Shown here: piece by piece, positions 41,113 to 48,548 of the stretch | Layout of the letters: every line of letters starts with the position of its first letter | Numbering within the stretch: position 1 is the stretch's first letter | DNA from: Thioalkalivibrio sp. ALJ21 | GTDB lineage: Bacteria; Pseudomonadota; Gammaproteobacteria; Ectothiorhodospirales; Ectothiorhodospiraceae | Length of the DNA: 64,000 nucleotides | Direction: 5' to 3' | NCBI RefSeq assembly: GCF_000378605.1 | Contig: NZ_KB905158.1 | Location: forward strand, 186,001-250,000 | Made by a program: the position numbers and the translations under genes | Notes under the pieces: generated by a model | Databases searched by the model: none | What the model was told of the DNA's origin: nothing | What the model saw: the letters and a program-made list of their open reading frames with translations, nothing else

Positions 41113-41448
41113 ATGAACGCATCCACATCGTCTTTCATTCGCACGATTGCCAAGGTCATTCATGAGTTCCGCAAGCACGACCCTCAGATGCCCATGCAGA
41201 CCGCGGCGATCTTTCTCGAGGTTGCTGCGCGACCCGGGATCACCATGAAAGATCTCGGGAGTCGGCTCGGCGTCGCCCAATCAACCTGCAGCCGAAACGT
41301 CTCCGCCCTCTCGAGAATGAGCCGAAACGACAACCCGGGACTCGATCTCGTAGAGGCCCGAGAGGATCCGTCTGAGCGGCGCAGGAAGCAGGTTTGGCTC
41401 ACGCCCAAGGGCAAGCTGCTAGCCCTTTCCCTGGAAGATGTCGGTTAG
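41113..41448 (+). CDS. Winged-helix (MarR-like) regulator, first of two paralogues
   Basis: This 111-residue protein starts at ATG 41113. It has a helical dimerisation-like N-terminus, then P-G-I-T-M-K-D-L-G-S-R-L-G-V-A-Q-S-T-C-S-R-N-V-S-A-L as the helix-turn-helix, and a wing E-R-R-R-K-Q-V-W-L-T-P-K-G-K. It shares most of these residues with the gene at 41597. The pair follows the methyltransferase/helicase/GIY-YIG cassette on the same strand and could regulate it or the downstream gene. Confidence 0.75.
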   Translation: MNASTSSFIRTIAKVIHEFRKHDPQMPMQTAAIFLEVAARPGITMKDLGSRLGVAQSTCSRNVSALSRMSRNDNPGLDLVEAREDPSERRRKQVWLTPKGKLLALSLEDVG

Positions 41449-41475
41449 CCGGATCCACGCGCTCCGACACCTTTT

Positions 41476-41486
41476 CATAAGTGATG
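41476..41486 (+). promoter_or_regulatory. Weak copy of the TAAGTGATA motif
   Basis: CATAAGTGATGGATA lies about 110 bases before the second winged-helix gene. It agrees with the core of the 7926, 8951, 25905 and 44784 sites (TAAGTGAT) but diverges afterwards. Confidence 0.3.
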
Positions 41487-41596
41487 GATAAACCACTCGG
41501 ATCGGGTAAGCTATACATTCGTCTCCTGCCTTTCTTATAGGTCAGGCCGTAATGTGGCTGTCGGGTTTTTGTGCCCGATTCCGAATGAGAACCAAC

Positions 41597-42016
41597 ATGA
41601 ACCAATCGCCATCCCGAATCATCGACAACCTTTTTCGAACGATCGCTGAATTCAGAAAATATGACCCCCAGCTGCCGATTCAGACCGCAGCCGTTTTCCT
41701 GACGGTGGCAGCGCGCCCGGGGATTACCATGCTCGACATCGGAAAGAAGCTGAATACCTCCCAGGCCTCCTGCAGCCGCAATGTTTCAGCGCTCTCGAAA
41801 TGGCGCCGCCAGGGATCCCCCGGGCTGGATGTGGTGGTCGCCAAAGAGGATCCGGCCGAACGCCGGCGGAAACAGGTGTGGCTGACCCCCAAAGGTGAGG
41901 ACCTGCTCAGGTCTATCCTGGATATCTACTCAGTCGACGATCACCAGCCCCCAATGCGAGAGGGCCCGATCATGGTCCGCGCCAACTCGATTGCTGAGCC
42001 TGAGGCCGCGCACTAA
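41597..42016 (+). CDS. Winged-helix (MarR-like) regulator, second paralogue
   Basis: The ATG at 41597 gives a 139-residue protein closely matching the preceding one: E-F-R-K-[Y/H]-D-P-Q-[L/M]-P-[I/M]-Q-T-A, P-G-I-T-M-L-D-I-G-K-K-L-N-T-S-Q-A-S-C-S-R, then E-R-R-R-K-Q-V-W-L-T-P-K-G. It has about 25 more C-terminal residues. Differences in the recognition helix (A-Q-S-T versus S-Q-A-S) suggest different operator preferences. Tandem duplication is the likely origin. Confidence 0.75.
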   Translation: MNQSPSRIIDNLFRTIAEFRKYDPQLPIQTAAVFLTVAARPGITMLDIGKKLNTSQASCSRNVSALSKWRRQGSPGLDVVVAKEDPAERRRKQVWLTPKGEDLLRSILDIYSVDDHQPPMREGPIMVRANSIAEPEAAH

Positions 42017-42073
42017 TCCCTCCGCAGCCTGGCGACTCTGCCATGCGGACCCGAACTCATGAGGACGACAGTA

Positions 42074-42505
42074 GTGAAAAAATGGATTTTCGGCCTGACC
42101 TCAGCGGTCGCGCTCTCTTTCTCCGCGGCCGCATCTGCAGGCCACCCCATCATGGCCGAGTGCACCCTGACGGACCAGAACGGAGTGGTCGACTCCGTCA
42201 TGTGGAATCTGCCGTCGCGGGACGCGAGCCTGCGCGGGATCCCGCCCAACTTTGTCTCCGTCAGTGAGATCCTTGGCAACAAGACGGGGTGGATCTTGTC
42301 CATCGACGATCACGACGAAGGCTACAAGCTCAACGCACTGGTGCCCGATGTGGTCGGCTCGGAGATCCACGAGGTCGAGTACGTCATCATCGTAGGCACG
42401 GATAACGACAGGGTGGGCTGGGTCCACTTCCGAGAAGTCGATGGCGATAACCGCGTGTACGCGATCTCCAAATTTCGCCCGGCACGGTGTGACATCATCG
42501 AGTAG
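42074..42505 (+). CDS. Secreted hypothetical protein
   Basis: The GTG at 42074, nine bases after GAGG, starts a 143-residue protein with a signal peptide (K-K-W-I-F-G-L-T-S-A-V-A-L-S-F-S-A-A-A-S-A, cleavage after A-S-A). The mature part has C-T-L and a C-terminal C-D-I-I-E, possibly one disulfide, and is strand-rich. No family is recognised. The ATG at 42059 is a less favourable alternative start. Confidence 0.65.
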   Translation: MKKWIFGLTSAVALSFSAAASAGHPIMAECTLTDQNGVVDSVMWNLPSRDASLRGIPPNFVSVSEILGNKTGWILSIDDHDEGYKLNALVPDVVGSEIHEVEYVIIVGTDNDRVGWVHFREVDGDNRVYAISKFRPARCDIIE

Positions 42506-42528
42506 ATCATCTTGATGAGGGGCACCCG

Positions 42529-42819
42529 GTGAAGCCGTCGACGTCCTACCGAAGACATCGCGAAGCCATACGGATGGTCGTAGAGCAGCACCATGCGAGA
42601 AACCCGCGCATTTTCGGCTCTGTTCTTCGCGGCCTAGACGGCGAGGGGAGCGACCTCGACCTCCTTGTAGACGCCACCGATGACACCAGCCTGCTGGATA
42701 TTGGGTGCATCCAGGCCGAGCTCACGGAGCTTCTTGGCGTTGAAGTGAACGTGGTTACGCCGGCAGCACTGCCGGAACGCTGGAGGCAGGATGTGCTCAG
42801 GGAGGCGGTACCAGTTTGA
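42529..42819 (+). CDS. MNT-type minimal nucleotidyltransferase
   Basis: This 96-residue protein starts at GTG 42529. It contains I-F-G-S-V-L-R-G-L-D-G-E-G-S-D-L-D-L-L-V at about residues 25-44, the G-S-x-x-R-G ... S-D-x-D-[L/F] signature of MNT domains with two catalytic Asp residues. MNT proteins often pair with HEPN toxins and neutralise them by AMPylation. No HEPN gene is adjacent here; the next gene is on the opposite strand. It may be an orphan antitoxin or act on another target. Confidence 0.8.
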   Translation: MKPSTSYRRHREAIRMVVEQHHARNPRIFGSVLRGLDGEGSDLDLLVDATDDTSLLDIGCIQAELTELLGVEVNVVTPAALPERWRQDVLREAVPV

Positions 42820-42824
42820 GACTG

Positions 42825-43511
42825 CTATTCGCTACACCGGCACAGGTGCTGGCTCGGGCTCCCGCATGCCTTGCACTTCTCCCAGGAATCCCCTTCATCC
42901 GCGGGACGCACCTTTGGCCTGTGGATGGACTTGATCTTCTCGATGATGGATTTCGCCAGATCGATTGACTCGGCGTCACCATCCATCAGCTTCTTCGCAA
43001 TGAGGTTGGCCTCGGTCTCGCTGAGCGCCACATACGAAGAAAACTGATCGGACAGCCCCTTCAGGTCGAGCTCGACCTGCTCCTTCTCGTTGCGAGCCCT
43101 TGCGAGGTCTTTAGACATCGCCTGCGCACGTCTCGACATCTCCGCCATTTCGGCTGTGAGGCGCTCCCTTTGATCGTTGGCGATATCGAGATCCCGCGTG
43201 GCGCGGTTTCGCCCCAGCTGCGCCTCGTCACGTTCTTTTCGGCAACGATCGAAGTCATGCTCGAGCTCGGTAACGCGCTTTTCCAGCTCATAGAGCTTCA
43301 GGTATTTCTTCCAGGCCCGCTCGTAATCGTTCCAGGGCTGAGCCTGGCCCTCTACCACATCGACGAAGTGGCGCTGCTCGGGCGTCCGGGGGCTTCTGAC
43401 CCCATACGTCAGCGCGTGAAAGAAATCGTGATGCTTCCGAACGATCTCCAACTCGAAATCGGTCAGCATCGACTGGGCAACTGACGATATAGCAATCGAC
43501 TGATGGGGCAT
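42825..43511 (-). CDS. Coiled-coil protein with DUF413-like N-terminus
   Basis: The ATG at 43511, six bases after AAGGGA, gives 228 residues. Residues 14-75 (D-F-E-L-E-I-V-R-K-H ... P-E-Q-R-H-F-V-D-V-V-E-G-x-A-x-P-W-N-D-Y-E-R-A-W-x-K-Y) resemble DUF413/MaoP-type proteins. A long coiled coil of about 100 residues follows. The C-terminus has C-K-A-C-G-S and H-L-C-R-C, which could bind zinc. MaoP acts in chromosome organisation in Escherichia coli, but a similar role here is only a guess. Confidence 0.6.
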   Translation of the reverse strand: MPHQSIAISSVAQSMLTDFELEIVRKHHDFFHALTYGVRSPRTPEQRHFVDVVEGQAQPWNDYERAWKKYLKLYELEKRVTELEHDFDRCRKERDEAQLGRNRATRDLDIANDQRERLTAEMAEMSRRAQAMSKDLARARNEKEQVELDLKGLSDQFSSYVALSETEANLIAKKLMDGDAESIDLAKSIIEKIKSIHRPKVRPADEGDSWEKCKACGSPSQHLCRCSE

Positions 43512-43641
43512 TCTCATTCCCTTGAATACCAATGGCCGCAGACGCCTTCTGGCGGCGGCCGCCAGAGTTAGGGCTCGTATCGACTATAGCCCAATTCCTG
43601 TGTGGGCTTGCCTACATGGCGACGACATCGCTCCGACCCCA

Positions 43642-44730
43642 TCAAGGGTGCACGCAGGCCTGGCCGCTCTCCTTGATGTCCTGCAGTCGACCCGCCCCAA
43701 TCCCCCGAACTCGATTCAGATCCGCCACCGATGCCCAGGGGCGCCCACTCTCGATCTCTGCCGCCCGGGCCTCGCCAATATGGGGGAGGGTGGTTAGGTC
43801 GGCCACTGATGCCTTGTTGAGATCAACGCAGCGTGCCCCTGCCTGCTCAACCAGCCTGGCCACCACGGGGTTGCGCAACTCGCTTCCTTCGAACAGGACA
43901 TAGACCGGGGCATGATCCGATACATGGCTTCGGGCCTTCTCATGGTCCCAATAGACCCCCGTGACCTCGCTGAGAATGACCGGGAACTGCAGGATCCCGG
44001 CGTCACCAAGGGGTAGGGTGTGGTCCAGCGGCACCCAGATATGGTCGTAGAGGTTCGCGTAACGACGGTCGTGCGTGGAGAGCGTGGTCGCCCCCTCGGT
44101 GATCAGCGGCTCGGCAACAGCCCGCATGGCGGACCACCCGTCATGGTGCGGCTGAAGATTGAAGTCCCCAAACAGAATGCGCTCGCGCTCGTACTCCGGC
44201 ATTACCTGCGCAAGCCAGTCCCAGTAATGCCGCAAGGCCTCAACCTCCGCCACTCGATCCGCAACGCGGTTGCCATAGGTAATGTGGACGTTGGCCGCGA
44301 GAAAGTGCTGGCCGGTGCCACGCGAACGGAATACCGCAGAGAACGGCTCCCTGGCGAATCGATCGGAATCATCGATGTAGGTCAACGCACCACCGACGTA
44401 CTCGGCCGAGTCCTCGCGCCAGATAAAGGCGTACTTCTCGCGATATGTGCTGCGGCCTAGCGCATCGGAGTACAGGACGCCCCATTCGGCGTCGGTCGCC
44501 TGCTCCAAGGTATCTCGTAGCCGGTAGATCCCCTCGGCGGTCATCACCTCTTGCACGGCGATGAAGTCGAATTGCGATGCGATCAGCGCGAGGGCGGAGT
44601 AGTCTTTCTGGTTGGCCCAGCCAAGATTTTGTATGTTCCAGCTTGCCAGGCGCAGATCCGCCATGGCGATCGATGGCAGCGCCACCAGAACTAAGATCAC
44701 GACTTGAAAAATTGCGCGCATTCCCTTCAC
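43642..44730 (-). CDS. Exported endonuclease/exonuclease/phosphatase-family nuclease with C-terminal HhH
   Basis: This protein of about 362 residues starts at a GTG after GGAGGG; an ATG at 44721 is an alternative. A signal peptide (V-V-I-L-V-L-V-A-L-P-S-I-A-M-A) is followed by the DNase I-like fold: L-A-S-W-N-I-Q-N-L, A-V-Q-E-V, L-F-G-D-F-N-L-Q, and S-D-H-A-P-V. The last 70 residues hold a helix-hairpin-helix pair (V-D-L-N-K-A-S ... L-P-H-I-G-E-A-R-A ... V-R-G-I-G) like ComEA. It should be a periplasmic or secreted DNase that can bind DNA. Confidence 0.85.
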   Translation of the reverse strand: MKGMRAIFQVVILVLVALPSIAMADLRLASWNIQNLGWANQKDYSALALIASQFDFIAVQEVMTAEGIYRLRDTLEQATDAEWGVLYSDALGRSTYREKYAFIWREDSAEYVGGALTYIDDSDRFAREPFSAVFRSRGTGQHFLAANVHITYGNRVADRVAEVEALRHYWDWLAQVMPEYERERILFGDFNLQPHHDGWSAMRAVAEPLITEGATTLSTHDRRYANLYDHIWVPLDHTLPLGDAGILQFPVILSEVTGVYWDHEKARSHVSDHAPVYVLFEGSELRNPVVARLVEQAGARCVDLNKASVADLTTLPHIGEARAAEIESGRPWASVADLNRVRGIGAGRLQDIKESGQACVHP

Positions 44731-44783
44731 GTTCCCTCCACGGGCTGGAATCCCATTCCCTTCTATGTGGTCCACTATTAGGC

Positions 44784-44800
44784 CATAAGTGATATACTCC
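44784..44800 (+). promoter_or_regulatory. Promoter-like CATAAGTGATATACT motif
   Basis: TAAGTGATATACT agrees with the TA[A/T]GTGATA element and would give an extended -10 (TGA, TATACT) reading toward the gene at 44832. It sits between divergent genes. Confidence 0.45.
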
Positions 44801-44831
44801 TGTCATAGTATGATAGGGAAGGCGGTGCTGC

Positions 44832-45263
44832 ATGCTCGAGACCAAAGGCGACTGCTGCGAAGCAGCAATCCACTATCTGGATTACCTCATTCACGTTCGC
44901 GGATTCGATCGGGGCGACCTGTATGTGGCTCACGGACTCGTCACCGGAACCGGGGGCGAGGTCGCCAATATGCGGTACGGGCACGCCTGGGTCGAGCACG
45001 CCAACGGCATCGTATTCGACTTTTCGAACGGCCACTCTTTTGTCGGGCCCAAGGATGCCTATTACCGGGCGGGCCAGATCGATCCGGAAGAAACCATCTT
45101 CTACAGCCACCTGGAAGCGCACAATGCGTGTATCGAGCACGGCACTTACGGCCCTTGGGACGACGCGCTCGGCGCGAAATGGATCCCGGAGGAGGTGCAG
45201 GACGCGCTCACCGAGCCGGCCATCACCCGCGAGGCGCCTCGACGCCGAGGCATGGCTCTCTAG
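44832..45263 (+). CDS. Hypothetical protein with a tag-like C-terminus (143 aa)
   Basis: This 143-residue protein has an ATG with GGGAAGG upstream. It contains paired Cys near the start (G-D-C-C-E-A-A), G-H-A-W-V-E-H near residue 52, and V-F-D-F-S-N-G-H near residue 61. The Cys/His arrangement resembles a papain-like transglutaminase core, but that is speculative. It ends A-P-R-R-R-G-M-A-L, like the ending R-R-G-M-R-M at 4790. It may be an atypical tag, because the penultimate Arg is Ala here. Confidence 0.65.
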   Translation: MLETKGDCCEAAIHYLDYLIHVRGFDRGDLYVAHGLVTGTGGEVANMRYGHAWVEHANGIVFDFSNGHSFVGPKDAYYRAGQIDPEETIFYSHLEAHNACIEHGTYGPWDDALGAKWIPEEVQDALTEPAITREAPRRRGMAL

Positions 45264-45330
45264 CGAAGGTGCGACGACACAGATCCGCTGAGCTATCATC
45301 CCGGGGAAACGAGACCGCAGGAGACCCCTC

Positions 45331-45381
45331 AATGCCGAGTCACGCCGTTAACCCCGACTGCCATCAGGCACCGAAGCCATG
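45331..45381 (+). CDS. 16-codon leader frame upstream of a small membrane gene
   Basis: ATG 45331 follows CAGGAGA and opens a frame of 16 codons, M-P-S-H-A-V-N-P-D-C-H-Q-A-P-K-P, stopping at TGA 45379-45381. The stop overlaps the next ATG (ATGA). It may serve as a translational coupler rather than encode a functional peptide. Confidence 0.4.
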
Positions 45382-45525
45382 ACCTTGGCTCTTTTCGCTT
45401 TCATTGCGCTGGGCGCCGGCGGGGTAATCACCCTAGCGTTGCATCTCGAGCGCCGAGATATCGAGGAGGCCCGCAGACTTCGCCGGACCTCTTCCGGCGG
45501 GGCGCCCCAAACCCCCGAGCGCTAA
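45379..45525 (+). CDS. Small single-pass membrane protein (48 aa)
   Basis: This 48-residue frame has one hydrophobic segment (L-A-L-F-A-F-I-A-L-G-A-G-G-V-I-T-L-A) and a basic C-terminal half (E-A-R-R-L-R-R-T). It overlaps the leader stop at its start and touches the convergent gene at 45522. It resembles short membrane proteins found on many plasmids. Confidence 0.5.
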   Translation: MTLALFAFIALGAGGVITLALHLERRDIEEARRLRRTSSGGAPQTPER

Positions 45526-46067
45526 CCGTACGGCGTACCTTCGAGGTCTTCCTTGGGGACAGTCTCGCCCCGGTTGTGACGGCGCAATGCGTCTGCGCGA
45601 TCCCATACCTCCTCCCCCGGATACCGCCGAATCAACGGATCGGGATCAATTCCCTCGATCGCCGCAAGATGCTTGCAAGCCGAGATCCAGGCGCCACGGT
45701 CCCCGTAGTCATTGACGGCAAATCGCTTCGTGTAGAGGCGTCCTTTTCGCATTAGGCGGACCGTGTAGAAACGATAGTGGATATCGCGACCCCATGAGCG
45801 ATCGTTGAAGGTGATGATGATCCCCTCAACAGGCGATAGGCCGTTGCTTTTTCGTTCCCGGCGCTTGCGCTCACGAGCCTCTTGCTGCGCCTCAATCAGT
45901 TCGCGATCGTAGGCTTCAGCCGCCTGGCGCGCTTCTTCAATTTCTTCTGGGGTGTCGCGGCCGACCTTCGCCGAAAACGTGCGATGGAATATCTGATTGT
46001 CGACGCTTCTGCGCACGACGAACCCATAGTTACCCCAGGGCGACTTCTCGATGGTGTAATCACGCAC
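45522..46067 (-). CDS. AP2-like DNA-binding protein
   Basis: This 181-residue protein starts at GTG 46067 behind GGAGAGG. The C-terminal half, I-H-Y-R-F-Y-T-V-R-L-M-R-K-G-R-L-Y-T-K-R-F-A-V-N-D-Y-G-D-R, has the strand pattern of AP2/ERF-like or integrase arm-type DNA-binding domains. The middle is a charged helix (E-A-R-E-R-K-R-R-E-R-K). A second, related strand set occurs at the N-terminus (Y-G-F-V-V-R-R-S). It is not tagged. It could bind plasmid DNA. Confidence 0.6.
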   Translation of the reverse strand: MRDYTIEKSPWGNYGFVVRRSVDNQIFHRTFSAKVGRDTPEEIEEARQAAEAYDRELIEAQQEARERKRRERKSNGLSPVEGIIITFNDRSWGRDIHYRFYTVRLMRKGRLYTKRFAVNDYGDRGAWISACKHLAAIEGIDPDPLIRRYPGEEVWDRADALRRHNRGETVPKEDLEGTPYG

Positions 46068-46099
46068 TTCTGGACCTCTCCAAGACCACGGCTGGCGGT

Positions 46100-46687
46100 C
46101 TACGATCTCGCAAACGCAAACAGAAGCCTGATATCGCGATGGTCGGCAGCGCGCAGGGCATCGACGTACCGTTGCCGTGTTTCGCCAGGGTCAACGAGAT
46201 TAGCCCGCCCCCAGGTGAACCGGGGGCGCCCCATCGAGACCAGCAACAGGTCGGTCGCCATACGCGCATGTCTGCCGTTTCCATTCGGGAAAGGATGGAT
46301 CGAAACCAGCCGGTGATGAAACCGCACGGCGACCTCATCCGGATCGTAGGTTCCATGCTCGACCCAGTACCGGCAATCGTCGATCAGCTGGCGAAGCTCG
46401 GGTGCGATGCGGTAGGCGTCAATCCCGATATTGCGTTCCGTCTGTCGGAATTTTCCGGCCCAGCGCCAGACCCGGTGAAACATGCGCTTGTGCAAGCCCC
46501 TCAGGAACCGCTCATCGAGCACATCGCGCGTGCGCGAAAACGCCCACTCCTCCGCTTCCAGGATGTTGTCTTGTTCCGCCTCGTTCAGCTCCGGACGCAG
46601 GGCGATATAGGACGGGATCAGGTCCTGCCGCTCTTCCTCAGTGAGCGGGGTGGAGGCATCGTCCTGGTCCTCCAGGGGATCCTTCAT
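46100..46687 (-). CDS. Mobile mystery protein B (Fic domain)
   Basis: This 195-residue protein has the length and motifs of mobile mystery protein B. I-H-P-F-P-N-G-N-G-R-H-A-R at about residues 130-142 is the Fic active site, with Asn in place of the usual acidic residue, as I recall for this family. Fic enzymes add AMP or related groups to targets. It overlaps the MmyA gene (start in the stop). The pair is characteristic of mobile elements and may be a toxin-antitoxin-like unit. Confidence 0.85.
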   Translation of the reverse strand: MKDPLEDQDDASTPLTEEERQDLIPSYIALRPELNEAEQDNILEAEEWAFSRTRDVLDERFLRGLHKRMFHRVWRWAGKFRQTERNIGIDAYRIAPELRQLIDDCRYWVEHGTYDPDEVAVRFHHRLVSIHPFPNGNGRHARMATDLLLVSMGRPRFTWGRANLVDPGETRQRYVDALRAADHRDIRLLFAFARS

Positions 46688-47151
46688 TCATCGTCCTCCC
46701 ACAGGTCCGAGCCCGCTTTTTCGAGAAGCCTCTTTGTCAGTCGCTTGAGCTGTTCTTCCTCATCGGCCCCGGTCACGCTCTGCGCCTCGAGCGCCATACT
46801 ATGGCTAGTCGACTGAAGGCGTTTCCTGGCCTCGGCTTTGGCGCGATCTTCCGCAAGCTCCTCGAGGGGTTTGCGAGGGACGAGCGTGTAGACCAGGCGG
46901 CAATCGAGCGCCTGCGCTGCTCGCTCCAGGCTGTCCAGAGTGATCGCTTTTTTCGCTTCCGCTTTCTCGATCGCGACCACTCGCGGCTGACTGACGCCGA
47001 GCCGCGCGGCAAGCTGGGCGGTGGTCATGCCAAGCGCTTCCCGGATGGCCTTGATCCAGCCGCGGGGAGGCGTCTGAGCTTGAGCATTCCCCAGCGCACC
47101 TAGCCGTTGGTCGAGTTTACGTCGGGCAGTCGCCCGGTCTTCAGCACGCAT
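46684..47151 (-). CDS. Mobile mystery protein A (XRE regulator)
   Basis: This 155-residue protein has a helix-turn-helix at about residues 40-90 (A-L-G-M-T-T-A-Q-L-A-A-R-L-G-V-S-Q-P-R-V-V-A-I-E). It is followed by A-L-D-C-R-L-V-Y-T-L-V-P, which closely matches mobile mystery protein A. It precedes and overlaps the Fic gene and probably represses the operon through the inverted repeats upstream (47153-47262). Confidence 0.85.
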   Translation of the reverse strand: MRAEDRATARRKLDQRLGALGNAQAQTPPRGWIKAIREALGMTTAQLAARLGVSQPRVVAIEKAEAKKAITLDSLERAAQALDCRLVYTLVPRKPLEELAEDRAKAEARKRLQSTSHSMALEAQSVTGADEEEQLKRLTKRLLEKAGSDLWEDDE

Positions 47152-47152
47152 G

Positions 47153-47262
47153 ACAATAATCTTTGCGTTATCGTTCGGAGAACAAATAATAGCATAAAGA
47201 TTATCAGCGCATCGTCAGATAATAGCGTTTACATTATTATCGATAGCGCGATTCAGCGTGCG
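47153..47262 (-). promoter_or_regulatory. AT-rich operator/promoter region of mobile mystery genes
   Basis: Repeated ATAAT-type boxes occur here: AATAATCTTTGCGTTAT near 47155 and its imperfect inverted copy ATAGCATAAAGATTATC near 47190-47206. A further GATAATAGCGTTTACATTATTATC follows near 47217-47240. The first pair forms a 17-base inverted repeat with a few mismatches. MmyA is the likely ligand. Confidence 0.5.
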
Positions 47263-47293
47263 CTGACCTACAATCTGGATCCCGATCGGCGCC

Positions 47294-47719
47294 TCAGCGT
47301 CGACGCCCAAGATCCTCCGCGACAAACCTTTGCGCCTCGTCCATCCACTCCTGCATCAGCTGCGGATTCTCGTGCGCGCGCTCACAGCGACCAACCTGGC
47401 GGCCTCGGTACATCGCCTTCAGGGCGGTCAACTGGTAACCCGATACACCCTGAATATCCGTCTCCCAGGCCTGCATTGCCGCCATGTAGAGGAGATGGTT
47501 CTCGGGCACCCCAAGATCCAGAGACCGGAGCAGTTCTTCTCGGGTTTGCGCTTCCGGCACCCGATTCAAACGATCCTCGATCGCGATTTCCGATACCCAG
47601 CGGATCTTGGAGCACAGCGGTTGCGAGGGCTCCATCGGCACCGCCGTCGATGCAAAGCCCCCCATCACTACGATGGCGAGTACGCCCATCCACCAACTAC
47701 GACGGGTTCGTTTTCTCAT
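47294..47719 (-). CDS. Exported hypothetical protein
   Basis: This 141-residue protein starts at ATG 47719 and has a signal peptide: R-K-R-T-R-R then W-W-M-G-V-L-A-I-V-V-M-G-G-F-A-S-T-A. The mature part is helical with two Cys residues (L-C-S-K and G-R-C-E-R). It ends D-L-G-R-R-R, basic but not the tag. No family is recognised. It is convergent or independent of the mobile mystery genes. Confidence 0.6.
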   Translation of the reverse strand: MRKRTRRSWWMGVLAIVVMGGFASTAVPMEPSQPLCSKIRWVSEIAIEDRLNRVPEAQTREELLRSLDLGVPENHLLYMAAMQAWETDIQGVSGYQLTALKAMYRGRQVGRCERAHENPQLMQEWMDEAQRFVAEDLGRRR

Positions 47720-47748
47720 CGATTTCCCCAATACAGACGCCTTGTTGA

Positions 47749-48498
47749 TCACAGCCGCGGGCGGCGTTTCGTGGCCGGCCGGGTGGGGGCCTGGTCCGCG
47801 AGCGCCTCGCCCTTGAGGATTTGCTGGCGTACGCCGTGAACCAGGTCACCGGGATCAGCTCGGTCAGCCAAGTGCTGCAGACGTTCCGCTAACGGCACCG
47901 AGGGAGGGTCCCGAAGACGATCGACCCTCCAGCCCTGAGCGCCATCATCTCGAGCAACCCGCTCACGAGTGGGCCGATTTGGATAGACGATGTCGACAGG
48001 GTGATTGTCATAGGGGATCGCCCCGCACAGCTCGTCCACCAGGTCGGCCACCTGAAAAACCGACCCGACCCCCTGCGATGCCAGGCGCTCCTGCACGGGG
48101 TACCTGGCAGCCCCCAGGCGTCGTTTCTGAGAAAAGTGACCATACCCCCTCATCGCGATCTGGACGCCTCGCCCAGGCCGCCATCGATAGGACTCGACTC
48201 CGTACACATGAAAGCAGGGTGGGGTGCCGCACTCTCCCGTTGGTTGCGCATACCCCGAAACGATGTCGAAATCGATGAGGCGAGACGCGACAAGAAAAGG
48301 GGACACGACCGACTCAAGATTCGAGATAGCCGCTGATGGCGATCGAGGCTGAATCGCCATCAAAGCTTCGGATCGCTCCACGGAGCAGGATCCACTCAGG
48401 ACCTCCTTGGCTTCCGGGCTGCCCGCCTGCACCAGGCTCTTCAGAAGCGACTCATCCTCAGCTCTAAAGAACGCGGCCGTGAAATTTTTGTGTGCCAA
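47749..48498 (-). CDS. Tagged hypothetical protein, possibly family D
   Basis: This 249-residue protein ends A-T-K-R-R-P-R-L. It has a helical N-terminus (E-D-E-S-L-L-K-S-L-V-Q-A-G-S), S-R-L-I-D-F-D-I-V, and V-D-E-L-C-G-A-I-P-Y-D-N-H-P-V-D-I-V-Y in the second half. That last segment could correspond to the F-C-N-x-x-A-P ... V motif of family D, with C-G for C-N. I regard the family placement as uncertain. It is followed on the same strand by an exported protein and preceded by another tagged gene. Confidence 0.75.
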   Translation of the reverse strand: MAHKNFTAAFFRAEDESLLKSLVQAGSPEAKEVLSGSCSVERSEALMAIQPRSPSAAISNLESVVSPFLVASRLIDFDIVSGYAQPTGECGTPPCFHVYGVESYRWRPGRGVQIAMRGYGHFSQKRRLGAARYPVQERLASQGVGSVFQVADLVDELCGAIPYDNHPVDIVYPNRPTRERVARDDGAQGWRVDRLRDPPSVPLAERLQHLADRADPGDLVHGVRQQILKGEALADQAPTRPATKRRPRL

Positions 48499-48548
48499 CC
48501 GACACCCCCGTTGATCGATCCTGGCTTTCCTCCGCCGCCCCCGGCGCT

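Noticed and set aside
44832-45263. Papain-like protease assignment from Cys and His residues
   Set aside because: Spacing is only loosely similar to that fold and no supporting motif was found, so no function is claimed.
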